DNA of 8,340 nt from Planctomycetaceae bacterium (GTDB lineage Bacteria > Planctomycetota > Planctomycetia > Pirellulales > Pirellulaceae), in assembly GCA_003501565.1 (NCBI GenBank), contig DNPC01000829.1, positions 1 through 8,340 of the forward strand, in the 5' to 3' direction. The translations under genes and the position numbers were made by a program. Under the pieces are notes generated by a model. It ran no database searches and was not told the DNA's origin. It saw nothing but the letters and a program-made list of their open reading frames with translations. This document shows positions 1 through 7,187 of the stretch, one piece after another. The first letter of the stretch is position 1; every line of letters begins with the position of its first letter.

Positions 1-1
1 G

Positions 2-2683
2 GACTGGCCTACGAACGCGATCGACTATTTCGTGCTCCATCGACTCGACGCGGCTGGCCTAGTTCCGTCGCCATCTGCCGACCGTAGAACTCTGGTGCGC
101 CGAGTGTACTTTGACTTGCTGGGACTTCCCCCAACCGACGCCCAGGTCGAAGCATTTCTGAACGACCAAGCTCCGGACGCCTACGCGCGATTGGTAGACA
201 ATCTGCTTGCATCACCGCACTACGGTCAACGTTGGGCGCGCCCCTGGTTGGACCTCGCGCGGTACTCGGACACCAACGGTTACGAAAAAGATCGTGAACG
301 GACCATTTGGCCCTTCCGTGACTGGGTGGTCGAGGCGTTAAATGCGGATATGCCGTTCGATGAATTTTCTATCCAGCAACTGGCCGGCGACATGCTGCCT
401 AACCCTAGCCAAGAACATCTTGTCGCGACAGGCTTTCACCGGAACACCATGCTGAATGAAGAAGGTGGGATCGACCCTCTAGAGTATCGCTTTTATTCGG
501 TGGTTGACCGAGTTGCCACCACGGGCACAGTTTGGCTTGGTCTCACCACCGGATGTGCGCAGTGTCATACTCACAAATACGACCCGCTGTCTCACACTGA
601 ATACTATCAACTGATGGCCCTGCTAAATAATGCCGAGGAAATCGACTTGAACCTTGTGTCGGACGAATCCCGGCAACATCGAAAAACGCTTGAGCAACAG
701 ATCGATGCGGCTATTGCGGCACTCCCCGCAGAATACCCCTGCGATAGCGATGCCAACCGCTCCCCCAATGACCAACTTGAAAGCGACTTCAAAGTTTGGC
801 TGCAGTCCGAGCACGAATCCGCTGCAAGGTGGCAGGTGATTAAGCCAACCAAATTGGCGTCTAATCTTCCGCAACTGGAAACACTCGACGATGGATCGGT
901 GCTGTCCACCGGAGACATTACCAAACGTGACGTGTTTGAACTCGAGTTTGACTTCAGTGAGCTTGCCAGAAGCAGTTCCAACTTCAGTCCGTCGGGGGCG
1001 ACTGCGCTACGATTGGAGGTGCTGCCCGACGATCGTCTGCCTGCGGGTGGACCGGGGCGAGCATTCTACGAGGGCCGCAAAGGAGACTTCTTCCTCAGCG
1101 AGCTGACCATCACCGCAAACGACGAACCAGTGGAGATGAAGACCAGTTCGGTCAGCTACGGCAAATTGTCGATAGGCGGCGGTTCCGCCGATGCCAAGAA
1201 CGTTTTCGACGGCGAGGGATCGACCGGCTGGTCCGTTTCGGGACGTGAGGGCGAGAGACACCAACTCGTGGTCAATTTCGCAGCACCTTTGCCCAAGGTC
1301 GGCAAACTCCGCCTCACTCTGCTGTTTGAACGACACTTCGCAGCCAGCTTGGGCCGGTTTCGCGTCGCGCTGTGCCAGCAAACAAAAGATGCAATTGCGT
1401 CGAAACTGGATGATGCCGATGAACGTGAGCTGGTACTGACTGAAGATCTGGAGAATCTACCAGACGATCTGCGGTCCAAGCTGCTCCGCCATTATTTGCT
1501 CACCACCGAGAAACTCGCCGAAGCTCGGAAGCCTGTGGATGCACTGCGTAACAAATTGAAAGTGCGTGACACGACGATGATCTTCAGTGAAAGAAAGCCC
1601 GAAAACCCACGAGAGACATTTAGGCACCATCGTGGTGAGTACCTCAGTCCCCGCGAACCGGTCAGCGGTGGCGTACCTGAGTTTTTGAATTCACGCGACC
1701 AGCAAGTTGGAAACCGCCTGGAATTCGCGCGGTGGCTGGTCAGCGAGGGTAATCCTCTGGTGGGTCGAGTCGTCGCCAATCGTGCCTGGGCTGCATTCTG
1801 GGGACGCGGCCCTCATTCAACGCCTGGCGATTTCGGCACCCAATCCCCGCCTCCCAGTCATCCTGATCTGCTGGATTGGTTGGCCTGTGAAACGCAAAGT
1901 ACCGGCTGGTCACAGAAACGGTTACACCGTTTGATTGTCACCAGTAGCACCTATCGTCAGTCTTCCCACGCAACGGCTGAGCTGATCGAGCAAGATCCAA
2001 GCAACATCCTGATGGCTCGCGGTCCGAGATTCCGGCTGCCTGCCGAGATGGTTCGCGATGCCATGTTACGCTCATCGGGCCTACTAACCGAGAAAATTGG
2101 CGGGCCAGGCGTCCGGCCGCCCCAGCCGCAGGCGGTAACGGCTGTTGCCTACGGCAATCCGAAATGGAATACGACCAGTGGCGAGAACCGCTATCGAAGA
2201 TCGCTCTACACATTCGCCAAGCGAACAGCACCGTTCGCAGCTTTCGCGATTTTCGACGCCCCCACGGGTGAGAATTGTGTTGCCCGGCGTGACCGTAGCA
2301 ACACGCCCTTGCAGGCATTGACGCTTCTGAACGATGCGATGTATCTCGAGTTTGCTGTCGGTATTGCTGAACAAGCCGTACGCGATGCGCAGCGTACGGC
2401 ACCGACGGTTAAGTCCGAGCCGACCGCTGGAACTGGGAAGATAGTCGAACTCATTTTCCGTCGCATCCTAAGTCGCCCGCCCAATAAACGCGAGAGAGCT
2501 CTGACGGCGAAGTACTTCAGCTCGCAACTTTCCCGTTTGCAGGCGCAACAACTCGACGCTTCACAGATCTTGACCAACCGACCATCCTCTTCAAAAGAAG
2601 ATTTGGAAGCTGATAACCTCGCAGCCTGGACGCTTGTTGCCAGGGCGATCATGAATCTCGACGAAGCGATAACCAAACCCTAG
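2..2683 (+). CDS. DUF1549/DUF1553 (PSCyt2-PSD1) planctomycete protein, 5'-truncated
   Basis: The gene is open from the first bases of the window (first full codon at 2) and ends at TAG 2681-2683. The GTG at 32 is internal: the residues just before it (NAIDYFV, 14-34) match the usual NPIDxFV entry of the PSCyt2 (DUF1549) domain. PSCyt2 follows, with YFDLLGLPPT (107-136) and a haem-type CxxCH motif in CAQCHTHKYDP (554-586). A middle segment contains EVLPDDRLPAGGPGRA (1016-1063) and looks like the beta-rich insert common in this family. The PSD1 (DUF1553) domain runs from about 1640, with NRAWAAFWGRG (1778-1810) and RRDRSNTPLQALTLLND (2285-2335). An N-terminal PSCyt1 cytochrome-like domain and a signal peptide are expected upstream of the window. 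The family is probably periplasmic or envelope-located. Its function is not established, though it is often discussed alongside polysaccharide or sulfated-glycan use. It pairs with the DUF1501 gene 81 bp downstream. Confidence 0.96.
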   Translation, partial: DWPTNAIDYFVLHRLDAAGLVPSPSADRRTLVRRVYFDLLGLPPTDAQVEAFLNDQAPDAYARLVDNLLASPHYGQRWARPWLDLARYSDTNGYEKDRERTIWPFRDWVVEALNADMPFDEFSIQQLAGDMLPNPSQEHLVATGFHRNTMLNEEGGIDPLEYRFYSVVDRVATTGTVWLGLTTGCAQCHTHKYDPLSHTEYYQLMALLNNAEEIDLNLVSDESRQHRKTLEQQIDAAIAALPAEYPCDSDANRSPNDQLESDFKVWLQSEHESAARWQVIKPTKLASNLPQLETLDDGSVLSTGDITKRDVFELEFDFSELARSSSNFSPSGATALRLEVLPDDRLPAGGPGRAFYEGRKGDFFLSELTITANDEPVEMKTSSVSYGKLSIGGGSADAKNVFDGEGSTGWSVSGREGERHQLVVNFAAPLPKVGKLRLTLLFERHFAASLGRFRVALCQQTKDAIASKLDDADERELVLTEDLENLPDDLRSKLLRHYLLTTEKLAEARKPVDALRNKLKVRDTTMIFSERKPENPRETFRHHRGEYLSPREPVSGGVPEFLNSRDQQVGNRLEFARWLVSEGNPLVGRVVANRAWAAFWGRGPHSTPGDFGTQSPPPSHPDLLDWLACETQSTGWSQKRLHRLIVTSSTYRQSSHATAELIEQDPSNILMARGPRFRLPAEMVRDAMLRSSGLLTEKIGGPGVRPPQPQAVTAVAYGNPKWNTTSGENRYRRSLYTFAKRTAPFAAFAIFDAPTGENCVARRDRSNTPLQALTLLNDAMYLEFAVGIAEQAVRDAQRTAPTVKSEPTAGTGKIVELIFRRILSRPPNKRERALTAKYFSSQLSRLQAQQLDASQILTNRPSSSKEDLEADNLAAWTLVARAIMNLDEAITKP

Positions 2684-2764
2684 CTCGGGTACGGTGTCAG
2701 ATGCTAGGCACCGAAACCAGAAAGCGACACTAGACGCCCCCCAAGTTACAACGATTGCAAACTG

Positions 2765-4225
2765 ATGAATCCACTTTTAGAACAAACACGGCGACATTTC
2801 TTCCGCGACTGTGGTGTAGGGGTTGGTCGCATCGCACTCGCCAGCGTTCTCGCAAGCACGCTCACCGGCGCGTCGACTACGGCCACATCTGCTAGCGAGA
2901 TCGCAACCGCCAATGGACCTTTTACGCCCCGCCAGCCCCATTTTCCAGCAACCGCCAAGCGTGTGATCTACCTGTTCATGGCAGGGGCGCCCAGCCAACT
3001 GGAATCGTTTGACCACAAACCCAAGTTGGCTGAGTTGGAAGGCAGTCCGCTGCCACCATCCGTCATCGGTGGGCAACGCTATGCATTTATCCAGCCTGAC
3101 GCTGCGGTCCTGGGGCCTCGTTTTAAGTTTGCACGGCACGGGCAGACCGACACGGAAGTTTCTGAAGTCTTGCCGTACACTGCAAACATCGTGGATGAAA
3201 TCGCGATTGTGCGGAGCGTACATACCGATCAGTTCAATCATGCCCCGGCGCAGCTCTATGTGAACACTGGCAGCGGCGTACCTGGGCGGGCCAGCATGGG
3301 TAGCTGGTTAAGCTACGGTCTGGGCAGCGAGGCGGAAGACCTGCCATCGTTTGTAGTGCTCAAAAGTGGCGGGAATCTAAGTGGTGGGGCGGCCATGTGG
3401 AATGCTGGCTTCCTACCTTCGGTGCATCAGGGAGTGCCCTTTAGAAGTCAGGGGGACCCTATTTTGCACGTCGCGAATCCGCCCGGAGTCGACGTGCGTG
3501 GACAACGTGAGACCCTTGATTTCATGCAACAGTTGAACGCAATTCAGTTGGCCAAGGTCGCGGATCCTGAAATTCGAACTCGGATGGAAGCCTACGAAAT
3601 GGCGTTCCGGATGCAGGCTCGAGCGCCCGAGTTGATGAACTTCGACGACGAAACGCAGGAGACTCTGGATCTGTACGGAATCGACAGCGACAAATCCAAT
3701 CAGACGTTCGCGCGCAGCTGTCTACTCGCCCGTCGCTTGGCCCAGCGTGGCGTCCGATTCATTCAGTTGTATCATTCCGGCTGGGACCATCACAGCAACG
3801 TCGAAGGCGGTATGCGCAAGCAGTGCGAGCAAACCGACCAAGCCTGTGCCGCGCTCATCCAAGACTTAAAACGTCAGGGCATGCTTGAGGACACTTTAGT
3901 CGTGTGGGGTGGGGAATTCGGCAGGACCCCAATGGTAGAAGCCAGCGCGGCCCTTGGACGCAGCAATGGTCGCGACCACCACCCACAAGCCTTTACGATG
4001 TGGCTCGCCGGTGGCGGGATCAAAGCCGGTGCCCGTGTCGGAAAAACGGATGAACTAGGTTTCCACATCGCCGAACGTCCGGTGCACGTGAGCGATATCC
4101 AGGCGACGATCTTGCATTGTTTAGGACTCGATCACGAGCGACTTTCATTTCGCCATCGTGGACTCGATTTCCGCCTCACCGGCGTCGAACACCGCTCCCC
4201 CGTTGAAGAATTGCTAACCAGCTAG
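2765..4225 (+). CDS. DUF1501 family protein with Tat signal
   Basis: This 486-residue protein has a normal length for the family. The ATG at 2765 is chosen because it gives a Tat-type leader: twin arginines in RRHFF (residues 9-13), then a hydrophobic stretch to about residue 34 and a small-residue region. DUF1501 belongs to the alkaline phosphatase/sulfatase-like fold. Conserved blocks visible are YLFMAGAPSQLESFDHKP (69-86), WDHHSN (340-345), VWGGEFGRTP (380-389) and GRDHHPQ (402-408), with the closing HVSDIQATILHCLGLDHERL segment near the C-terminus. The Asp/His-rich motifs are plausible metal ligands, but the enzymatic reaction of the family is not established. It lies 81 bp after the PSCyt2/PSD1 gene on the same strand, the standard planctomycete pairing, so co-transcription is likely. 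No clear Shine-Dalgarno sequence precedes the start. No convincing terminator was found after the TAG at 4223-4225. Confidence 0.96.
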   Translation: MNPLLEQTRRHFFRDCGVGVGRIALASVLASTLTGASTTATSASEIATANGPFTPRQPHFPATAKRVIYLFMAGAPSQLESFDHKPKLAELEGSPLPPSVIGGQRYAFIQPDAAVLGPRFKFARHGQTDTEVSEVLPYTANIVDEIAIVRSVHTDQFNHAPAQLYVNTGSGVPGRASMGSWLSYGLGSEAEDLPSFVVLKSGGNLSGGAAMWNAGFLPSVHQGVPFRSQGDPILHVANPPGVDVRGQRETLDFMQQLNAIQLAKVADPEIRTRMEAYEMAFRMQARAPELMNFDDETQETLDLYGIDSDKSNQTFARSCLLARRLAQRGVRFIQLYHSGWDHHSNVEGGMRKQCEQTDQACAALIQDLKRQGMLEDTLVVWGGEFGRTPMVEASAALGRSNGRDHHPQAFTMWLAGGGIKAGARVGKTDELGFHIAERPVHVSDIQATILHCLGLDHERLSFRHRGLDFRLTGVEHRSPVEELLTS

Positions 4226-4629
4226 CTCCCAATCTGAAATTCCAAACAATCCGCTCTCCCAGTACGCCGCTCTATTCGAACACCCCGCTCAACAAACACT
4301 CCACGAGCCCCGCTTTCGAACTGTCGATTCATCAATCGCTTCGGTACAGTGTTCAGCAGCTTGTATTAGTTCTGCGCGAGTACTCTGTCGATGGGGCTTT
4401 GTAGCTGGTCACTAAATTCAGCGCTTTGTAGGCCGTAACAAGCCGTGCGCCGTTGCGGCAAAAAAATGCACTTGCAGCCGATGGCCAAGAGGCTAGTGAA
4501 ATCGCCCACAATGGACGACAACTGCACATTGTGCTCGTTGAGACAAACTACGCACCGCTCCCAGTCGCTGCCAGGCAGGTGCTCCCGCTGCCGATAGCTG
4601 TTTGGAAAATCGGAATATCGAGGTACGGT
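4226..4629. other. Gene-poor spacer after the DUF1501 gene
   Basis: No supported plus-strand gene was found in these 404 bases. A plus-strand frame open across 4453-4671 has no family-like motifs and is overlapped by equally open minus-strand frames. A short inverted repeat sits at 4432-4439/4452-4459 (GCCGTAAC and GTTGCGGC, one G-T wobble, 12-nt loop), but no T-tract follows it on the plus strand. One minus-strand frame stays open from 4629 down to about 4370 without a usable early start codon. It is in the same frame as the remnant at 4630-4845. Confidence 0.5.
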
Positions 4630-4845
4630 TTAAGGGAATTTCCGCTTGAAGTCCGCTCTGTTGCTCCATAGCGTACCGACGCATCCACGCGCAAACAACA
4701 TCTTGTCCGCATCGCTGATATCGCTGGCTTTGACGAGCATCTCAAACTTCGTAAGCGTCATTCCCTCAGTATTTTTCGTTTCCCATTCGCCCCATCCAAA
4801 CGCCAATGGCGTATGATAGCGGCCCTCGAGTCGGGTGATGTTAGC
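4630..4845 (-). pseudogene. Possible minus-strand gene remnant, unrecognised
   Basis: Read on the minus strand, 4845 down to 4633 gives 71 protein-like residues ending at TAA (4630-4632). They include RYHTPLAFGWGEWETKN (4771-4821) followed by a MTLTKFEMLVKASDISDADK stretch. The first part is rich in aromatic and charged residues and does not look like random translation. The frame is closed upstream by TGA (4846-4848). There is no ATG before the internal one at about 4762-4764, and the frame reopens straight after the TAA for about 85 codons. This suggests a decayed or truncated gene. It overlaps the degenerate attC-like hairpin at 4808-4885, so part of the reading could be coincidental. I do not recognise the family. 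Confidence 0.33.
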
Positions 4846-4885
4846 TCAACGCCCCAACTGACTCGAGCGATAATTCCATTACGCC
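4808..4885. other. Degenerate attC-like hairpin
   Basis: Outer arms GGCGTA (4808-4813) and TACGCC (4880-4885) pair, and inner arms CTCGAGTC (4825-4832) and GACTCGAG (4860-4867) pair perfectly around a 27-nt loop. Total size (78 nt), loop size and the two-part stem resemble the intact attC sites downstream. However, the core boxes are damaged: ATTACGC stands where GTTRRRY is expected, and there is no AAC in the left box. The segment between the stem parts does not pair well. It could be a decayed attC left at the entrance of the array, or a chance palindrome. Confidence 0.38.
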
Positions 4886-4895
4886 CCAACTGACT
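4849..4895 (+). repeat. 15-bp tandem direct repeat at the array entrance
   Basis: ACGCCCCAACTGACT occurs at 4849-4863 and again, identically, at 4881-4895, with a period of 32 bp. The flanks are also alike: GATAATTCCATTACG follows the first copy and GATAACTAATATCGTTACG follows the second, so the duplicated unit appears to extend as an imperfect repeat. The second unit ends in GTTACGT, the first cassette junction. It may be a duplicated attachment-site arm, or direct repeats of an attI-like site. Confidence 0.7.
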
Positions 4896-4975
4896 AGGGG
4901 ATAACTAATATCGTTACGTCTTGCAACTGGAGTCCCCTGATTCTGAATTTCACTGCTCACTTACTCTCGTATAGT

Positions 4976-5839
4976 TTGCTGATCTTGATGCCATTCGTAT
5001 CTCGTACGTGCCGGGCTCAGGGCCAGGAGGTTTATGAGAATTCGGTCGGAATGAAATTTGTCAGCGTGCCGGAAGGCGAGTTTGAGTTCGGCCCTCATAC
5101 ATCACCCTATGATCTGGCTGCGAGTGACGGGGATGCCATTACCATCCCTATTTCATCTGGCTTGCGAATCCAACAACATGAGGTATCGGTGCGTTTATTC
5201 GCGCAGTTCTGCAGAGAGGAGAACTATGTGACCGTTCGCCAACGAGACATCCGCCTCGGTAATGTTCCAAGCGATGGTGAAAGTCTTAAGGAATGGAGAG
5301 CATCCGACTCTGAACTTCCAATGAGTAACGTTACCTTGGAAGACTGCATCACGTTTTGCAAATGGCTTTCCGAGAAAGAAACTCGAATCTATCGACTGCC
5401 GACAGAGATTGAATGGGAGTATTGTTGTCTACTCGGCAGCAAAGGAAGAACTCCCCAGGAACAATTCACGCCTCCGGTAGCTTGGATAGGACGCTGGCAG
5501 CTTGGTGATGACAAGCCTGAGGGGCTACCCTTGGGAGAGTTCCGCGATGGACCAAGAAGGGTTGATGCAGGGGCTGCGGACTCCCTCAGTCTTTACAATA
5601 TGCGAGGTAACGTCCAGGAAATCTGTGACAGCTGGTATCACGCTCGTACGAAACTGCAATCTCCTAGTAAGCTGACTGGAAGGGTTATTGCCCTTGTCGT
5701 CCGTGGCGGTTCGTGGACTCGCGCGCCGATGTGGGCTCAAGCAAAACAGCGCAGTTGGCATAACGCTCTCAGGTATTCTGATAGCACAGGTTTCCGCGTC
5801 ATTCTTGACGAACGAAAAGCAGACGTAACCACGCGATGA
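4976..5839 (+). CDS. FGE/SUMF1-like protein, without visible catalytic cysteines (cassette 1)
   Basis: A 287-residue frame from TTG 4976 has the formylglycine-generating-enzyme (sulfatase-modifying factor, PF03781) layout: GMKFVSVPEGEFEFG (25-39), HEVSVRLFAQFC (68-79), LEDCITFCKWL (121-131), YRLPTEIEWEY (139-149), NMRGNVQEICDSWY (208-221), VRGGSW (242-247) and TGFRV (271-275). Genuine FGEs carry a cysteine pair just after RGGS. Here RGGSWTRAPMWAQAK has none, so sulfatase activation is unlikely and the domain may be a structural or binding version. The start is uncertain. No ATG or GTG lies between the in-frame TAG (4895-4897) and TTG 4976; ATG 4988 is the first ATG. Starting at ATT 4940 would give a leader as short as the other cassettes have, and a secretion-signal-like hydrophobic stretch ending near RAQ/GQE. 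The TGA stop (5837-5839) lies inside the left arm of attC 5823-5910, as is usual for cassette genes. Confidence 0.88.
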   Translation: MLILMPFVSRTCRAQGQEVYENSVGMKFVSVPEGEFEFGPHTSPYDLAASDGDAITIPISSGLRIQQHEVSVRLFAQFCREENYVTVRQRDIRLGNVPSDGESLKEWRASDSELPMSNVTLEDCITFCKWLSEKETRIYRLPTEIEWEYCCLLGSKGRTPQEQFTPPVAWIGRWQLGDDKPEGLPLGEFRDGPRRVDAGAADSLSLYNMRGNVQEICDSWYHARTKLQSPSKLTGRVIALVVRGGSWTRAPMWAQAKQRSWHNALRYSDSTGFRVILDERKADVTTR

Positions 5840-5910
5840 AACGAAGTCGCCGACCATCGTCCAGATTTGCATCAACATCAATCACGGCGACTCGATTATC
5901 GCCGTTCTGC
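5823..5910 (+). other. attC site 1 (end of cassette 1)
   Basis: R'' box ACGTAAC (5823-5829) and R' box GTTCTGC (5904-5910) frame the site, which is 88 nt long. GCGAT (5833-5837) pairs with ATCGC (5898-5902); G5838 is extrahelical; 5839-5843 faces 5893-5897 with one mismatch; A5844 is extrahelical; AGTCGCCG (5845-5852) pairs perfectly with CGGCGACT (5885-5892). The loop is 32 nt. R'' is the reverse complement of the cassette's own start (GTTACGTC, 4913-4920; 8 bp with 5822-5829). The expected cut is between G5904 and T5905. Confidence 0.92.
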
Positions 5911-5925
5911 CATTGAGATCGTGAC

Positions 5926-6558
5926 GTGACGCAGCGGCGCCTCATCCTCTGTTGTATCGGCGTTGCTCTTGCTGCGGCGTGGATGCTGCTACACCGAGAC
6001 TCAGGTTTACCACCAACTGCAAATTCGGACTTTGATCCCATGCCATTCGCTGACTACAAGCCTCCATTTCATGATGAGTGGCGACGCGAACACGATGTGT
6101 ATCCGTTCGACTGCTGGACTGACGATGGATACGACCCGTCACTTTCCGACGTTCCGCGAGACATCCAGCTTCTGTCCGGAATGGATTACGGAAAATCAGA
6201 CATCGACAATGGCGGATTCCACCAATTCTTTCACAACGGAACCGGTGTATTTGCACCTGAGATGGTTGAGTGGTGTGAACGGTCGGGACTTGACGATGTT
6301 GCAGAAGTGATTCGCAACGCAATGTCAACACTTACGGACGGCGAGTATCCACGATCACGTGAGGGTCGTCACCGCGCGTTAGCTCGTTTTCCGATGCAGG
6401 GGCACAGAGAACAATGGGACCCGTTCTATCAACTCGATGAGAAATTCTACGCTTCGCTCTCGAACAACGCTTCGAGGTATGATGATACGGCAAACAAGTG
6501 GTTACGCGAGACCTGCGGCATCACCCAACTCGACGACCCACCGAATGCAGAACCATGA
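5926..6558 (+). CDS. DMP19 (DUF4375) family protein with N-terminal membrane anchor (cassette 2)
   Basis: This 210-residue protein starts at GTG 5926, the only suitable start after the R' box (a GTG at 5921 runs into TGA), giving a leader of 21 bases. Residues about 5-22 (RLILCCIGVALAAAWMLL) form one hydrophobic helix after basic residues, so it is probably an inner-membrane anchor or uncleaved signal. The cysteines do not make a proper lipobox. The core carries the DMP19 (DUF4375) signature: DIDNGGFHQFFHNGTGVFAP (92-111), a helical stretch through AEVIRNAM, and LDEKFY near residue 177. The molecular role of the family is not established. Usual members are soluble, so the anchor is a variation. 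The TGA stop (6556-6558) lies within the left arm of the following attC. Confidence 0.9.
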   Translation: MTQRRLILCCIGVALAAAWMLLHRDSGLPPTANSDFDPMPFADYKPPFHDEWRREHDVYPFDCWTDDGYDPSLSDVPRDIQLLSGMDYGKSDIDNGGFHQFFHNGTGVFAPEMVEWCERSGLDDVAEVIRNAMSTLTDGEYPRSREGRHRALARFPMQGHREQWDPFYQLDEKFYASLSNNASRYDDTANKWLRETCGITQLDDPPNAEP

Positions 6559-6637
6559 CATGCACGGGAGGACGGCTTGCGGCGTTTTTGGCAATGGCTA
6601 GTCCACTCTCCGTCCCCCGTGATGGCCACCGTTCGCC
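6547..6637 (+). other. attC site 2 (end of cassette 2)
   Basis: R'' box GCAGAAC (6547-6553) and R' box GTTCGCC (6631-6637) bound a 91-nt site. CAT (6559-6561) pairs with ATG (6622-6624); G6562 is extrahelical; CACGGG (6563-6568) pairs with CCCGTG (6616-6621); A6569 is extrahelical; GGACGG (6570-6575) pairs with CCGTCC (6610-6615). The loop is 34 nt. R'' is the exact reverse complement of GTTCTGC at the start of its own cassette (5904-5910), although it matches the adjacent R' only in GAAC/GTTC. The cut is expected between 6631 and 6632. Confidence 0.93.
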
Positions 6638-6648
6638 AGCTTAGGCCA

Positions 6649-6990
6649 ATGAAAGAACTGCCATCACAAACGGATTTTGATCCGACTGGTTGTGACCTCG
6701 ACGGGCAATGCGCGTGGTCGCACTTCGGAGGGGAAACTCTCGATCAAGCATTCTCCCGATTCAACGAATGCCCCGAGAACTATCAGGAGGACTTCATGTT
6801 CATGGGAACGGTAGCGTTTCGCTTTTACTTTCCTGTAATCGATCGGTTTTTGAGGCAAACGATCGAGATACCCGTCGCCAAACGACTCGATAGACAATCA
6901 TGGATTCTTGCGCAGTGCCTAGCACACCAATTTACTAACCCAGATGCGAATCTGATCAGGGAACGCAGAAATCAAGCAATTGATCTATGA
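6649..6990 (+). CDS. Hypothetical cassette protein, probably cut short by an in-frame TGA (cassette 3)
   Basis: ATG 6649 is chosen because it lies 17 bases inside the cassette. The same frame is open back to 6577, but that extension would be the attC hairpin itself. The 113 residues include SHFGGETLDQAFSRF, then YQEDFMFMGTVAFRFYFPVI, a pattern I associate with small unnamed bacterial proteins whose members have an xxFRFYxPA-type core; there are no catalytic motifs. The frame stops at TGA 6988-6990, 101 bases before the attC, and then continues in the same frame for 49 sense codons to TAA 7138-7140 inside the attC loop, where a cassette stop is expected. A C-to-T change of CGA to TGA would explain this. 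Alternatives are a sequencing error, or a genuine shorter gene followed by a small ORF. Confidence 0.75.
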   Translation: MKELPSQTDFDPTGCDLDGQCAWSHFGGETLDQAFSRFNECPENYQEDFMFMGTVAFRFYFPVIDRFLRQTIEIPVAKRLDRQSWILAQCLAHQFTNPDANLIRERRNQAIDL

Positions 6991-6996
6991 GATTTC

Positions 6997-7140
6997 ATGA
7001 TTGAAAATGTAGATGCGTTCAAAGATGATTGGGATCCGCCCAGTGAGATACTTGACCGCTGGAATGATCTACGGAATCAACTTGACGACTTGGCGAACCA
7101 AGGATTGAACCCAAGTTCGCGTGGCCGTCCAACTTGCTAA
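6997..7140 (+). pseudogene. In-frame C-terminal remainder of the cassette 3 gene
   Basis: ATG 6997 opens 47 codons to TAA 7138-7140, in the same frame as the gene at 6649-6990 and separated from its TGA by only two codons. The product, starting MIENVDAFKDDWDPPSEI, is acidic and then helical (LDRWNDLRNQLDDLAN). That fits the tail of the upstream protein better than an independent gene. Joined across the TGA, the product would be about 163 residues and would fill the cassette. It could still be translated separately or by coupling, but no good ribosome binding site precedes the ATG. Confidence 0.55.
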
Positions 7141-7180
7141 TTACTCAAACCCGCGAACTGGGTTAATCTAAACGTTCGCC
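7092..7180 (+). other. attC site 3 (end of cassette 3), the best-formed site
   Basis: R'' box GGCGAAC (7092-7098) and R' box GTTCGCC (7174-7180) are perfect reverse complements. Inside them GATT (7103-7106) pairs with AATC (7165-7168), G7107 is extrahelical, AACCCA (7108-7113) pairs with TGGGTT (7159-7164), A7114 is extrahelical, and GTTCGCG (7115-7121) pairs with CGCGAAC (7152-7158). That makes 17 uninterrupted pairs apart from the two bulges, around a 30-nt loop. TGGCGAAC (7091-7098) is the exact complement of GTTCGCCA at its own cassette start (6631-6638). Confidence 0.97.
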
Positions 7181-7187
7181 CAATTAC

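Noticed and set aside
32..34. GTG 32 as the true start of the first gene
   Set aside because: The frame is open to the window edge, and the residues before it match the conserved entry of the PSCyt2 domain. The gene starts outside the window.
1938..2402. Long minus-strand frames antisense to the PSCyt2/PSD1 gene (also 2206-2676 and 2777-3241)
   Set aside because: They lie opposite strongly conserved coding sequence, and their translations show no family-like pattern. They are by-products of the codon use of the real genes.
4432..4459. Inverted repeat GCCGTAAC/GTTGCGGC as a terminator or attC
   Set aside because: It is only 28 bases long with a 12-nt loop, has no second stem, and lacks a T-tract in the right direction. 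The AAC/GTT ends are probably coincidental.
4453..4671. Plus-strand 72-residue frame in the spacer
   Set aside because: No recognisable motif, no ribosome binding site, and competing open frames on the other strand. The opposite strand looks more coding at 4630 and beyond.
6577..6648. TTG 6577 as start of the cassette 3 gene
   Set aside because: The extra 24 residues would be encoded by the attC stem-loop of the previous cassette. ATG 6649 inside the new cassette is the natural start.
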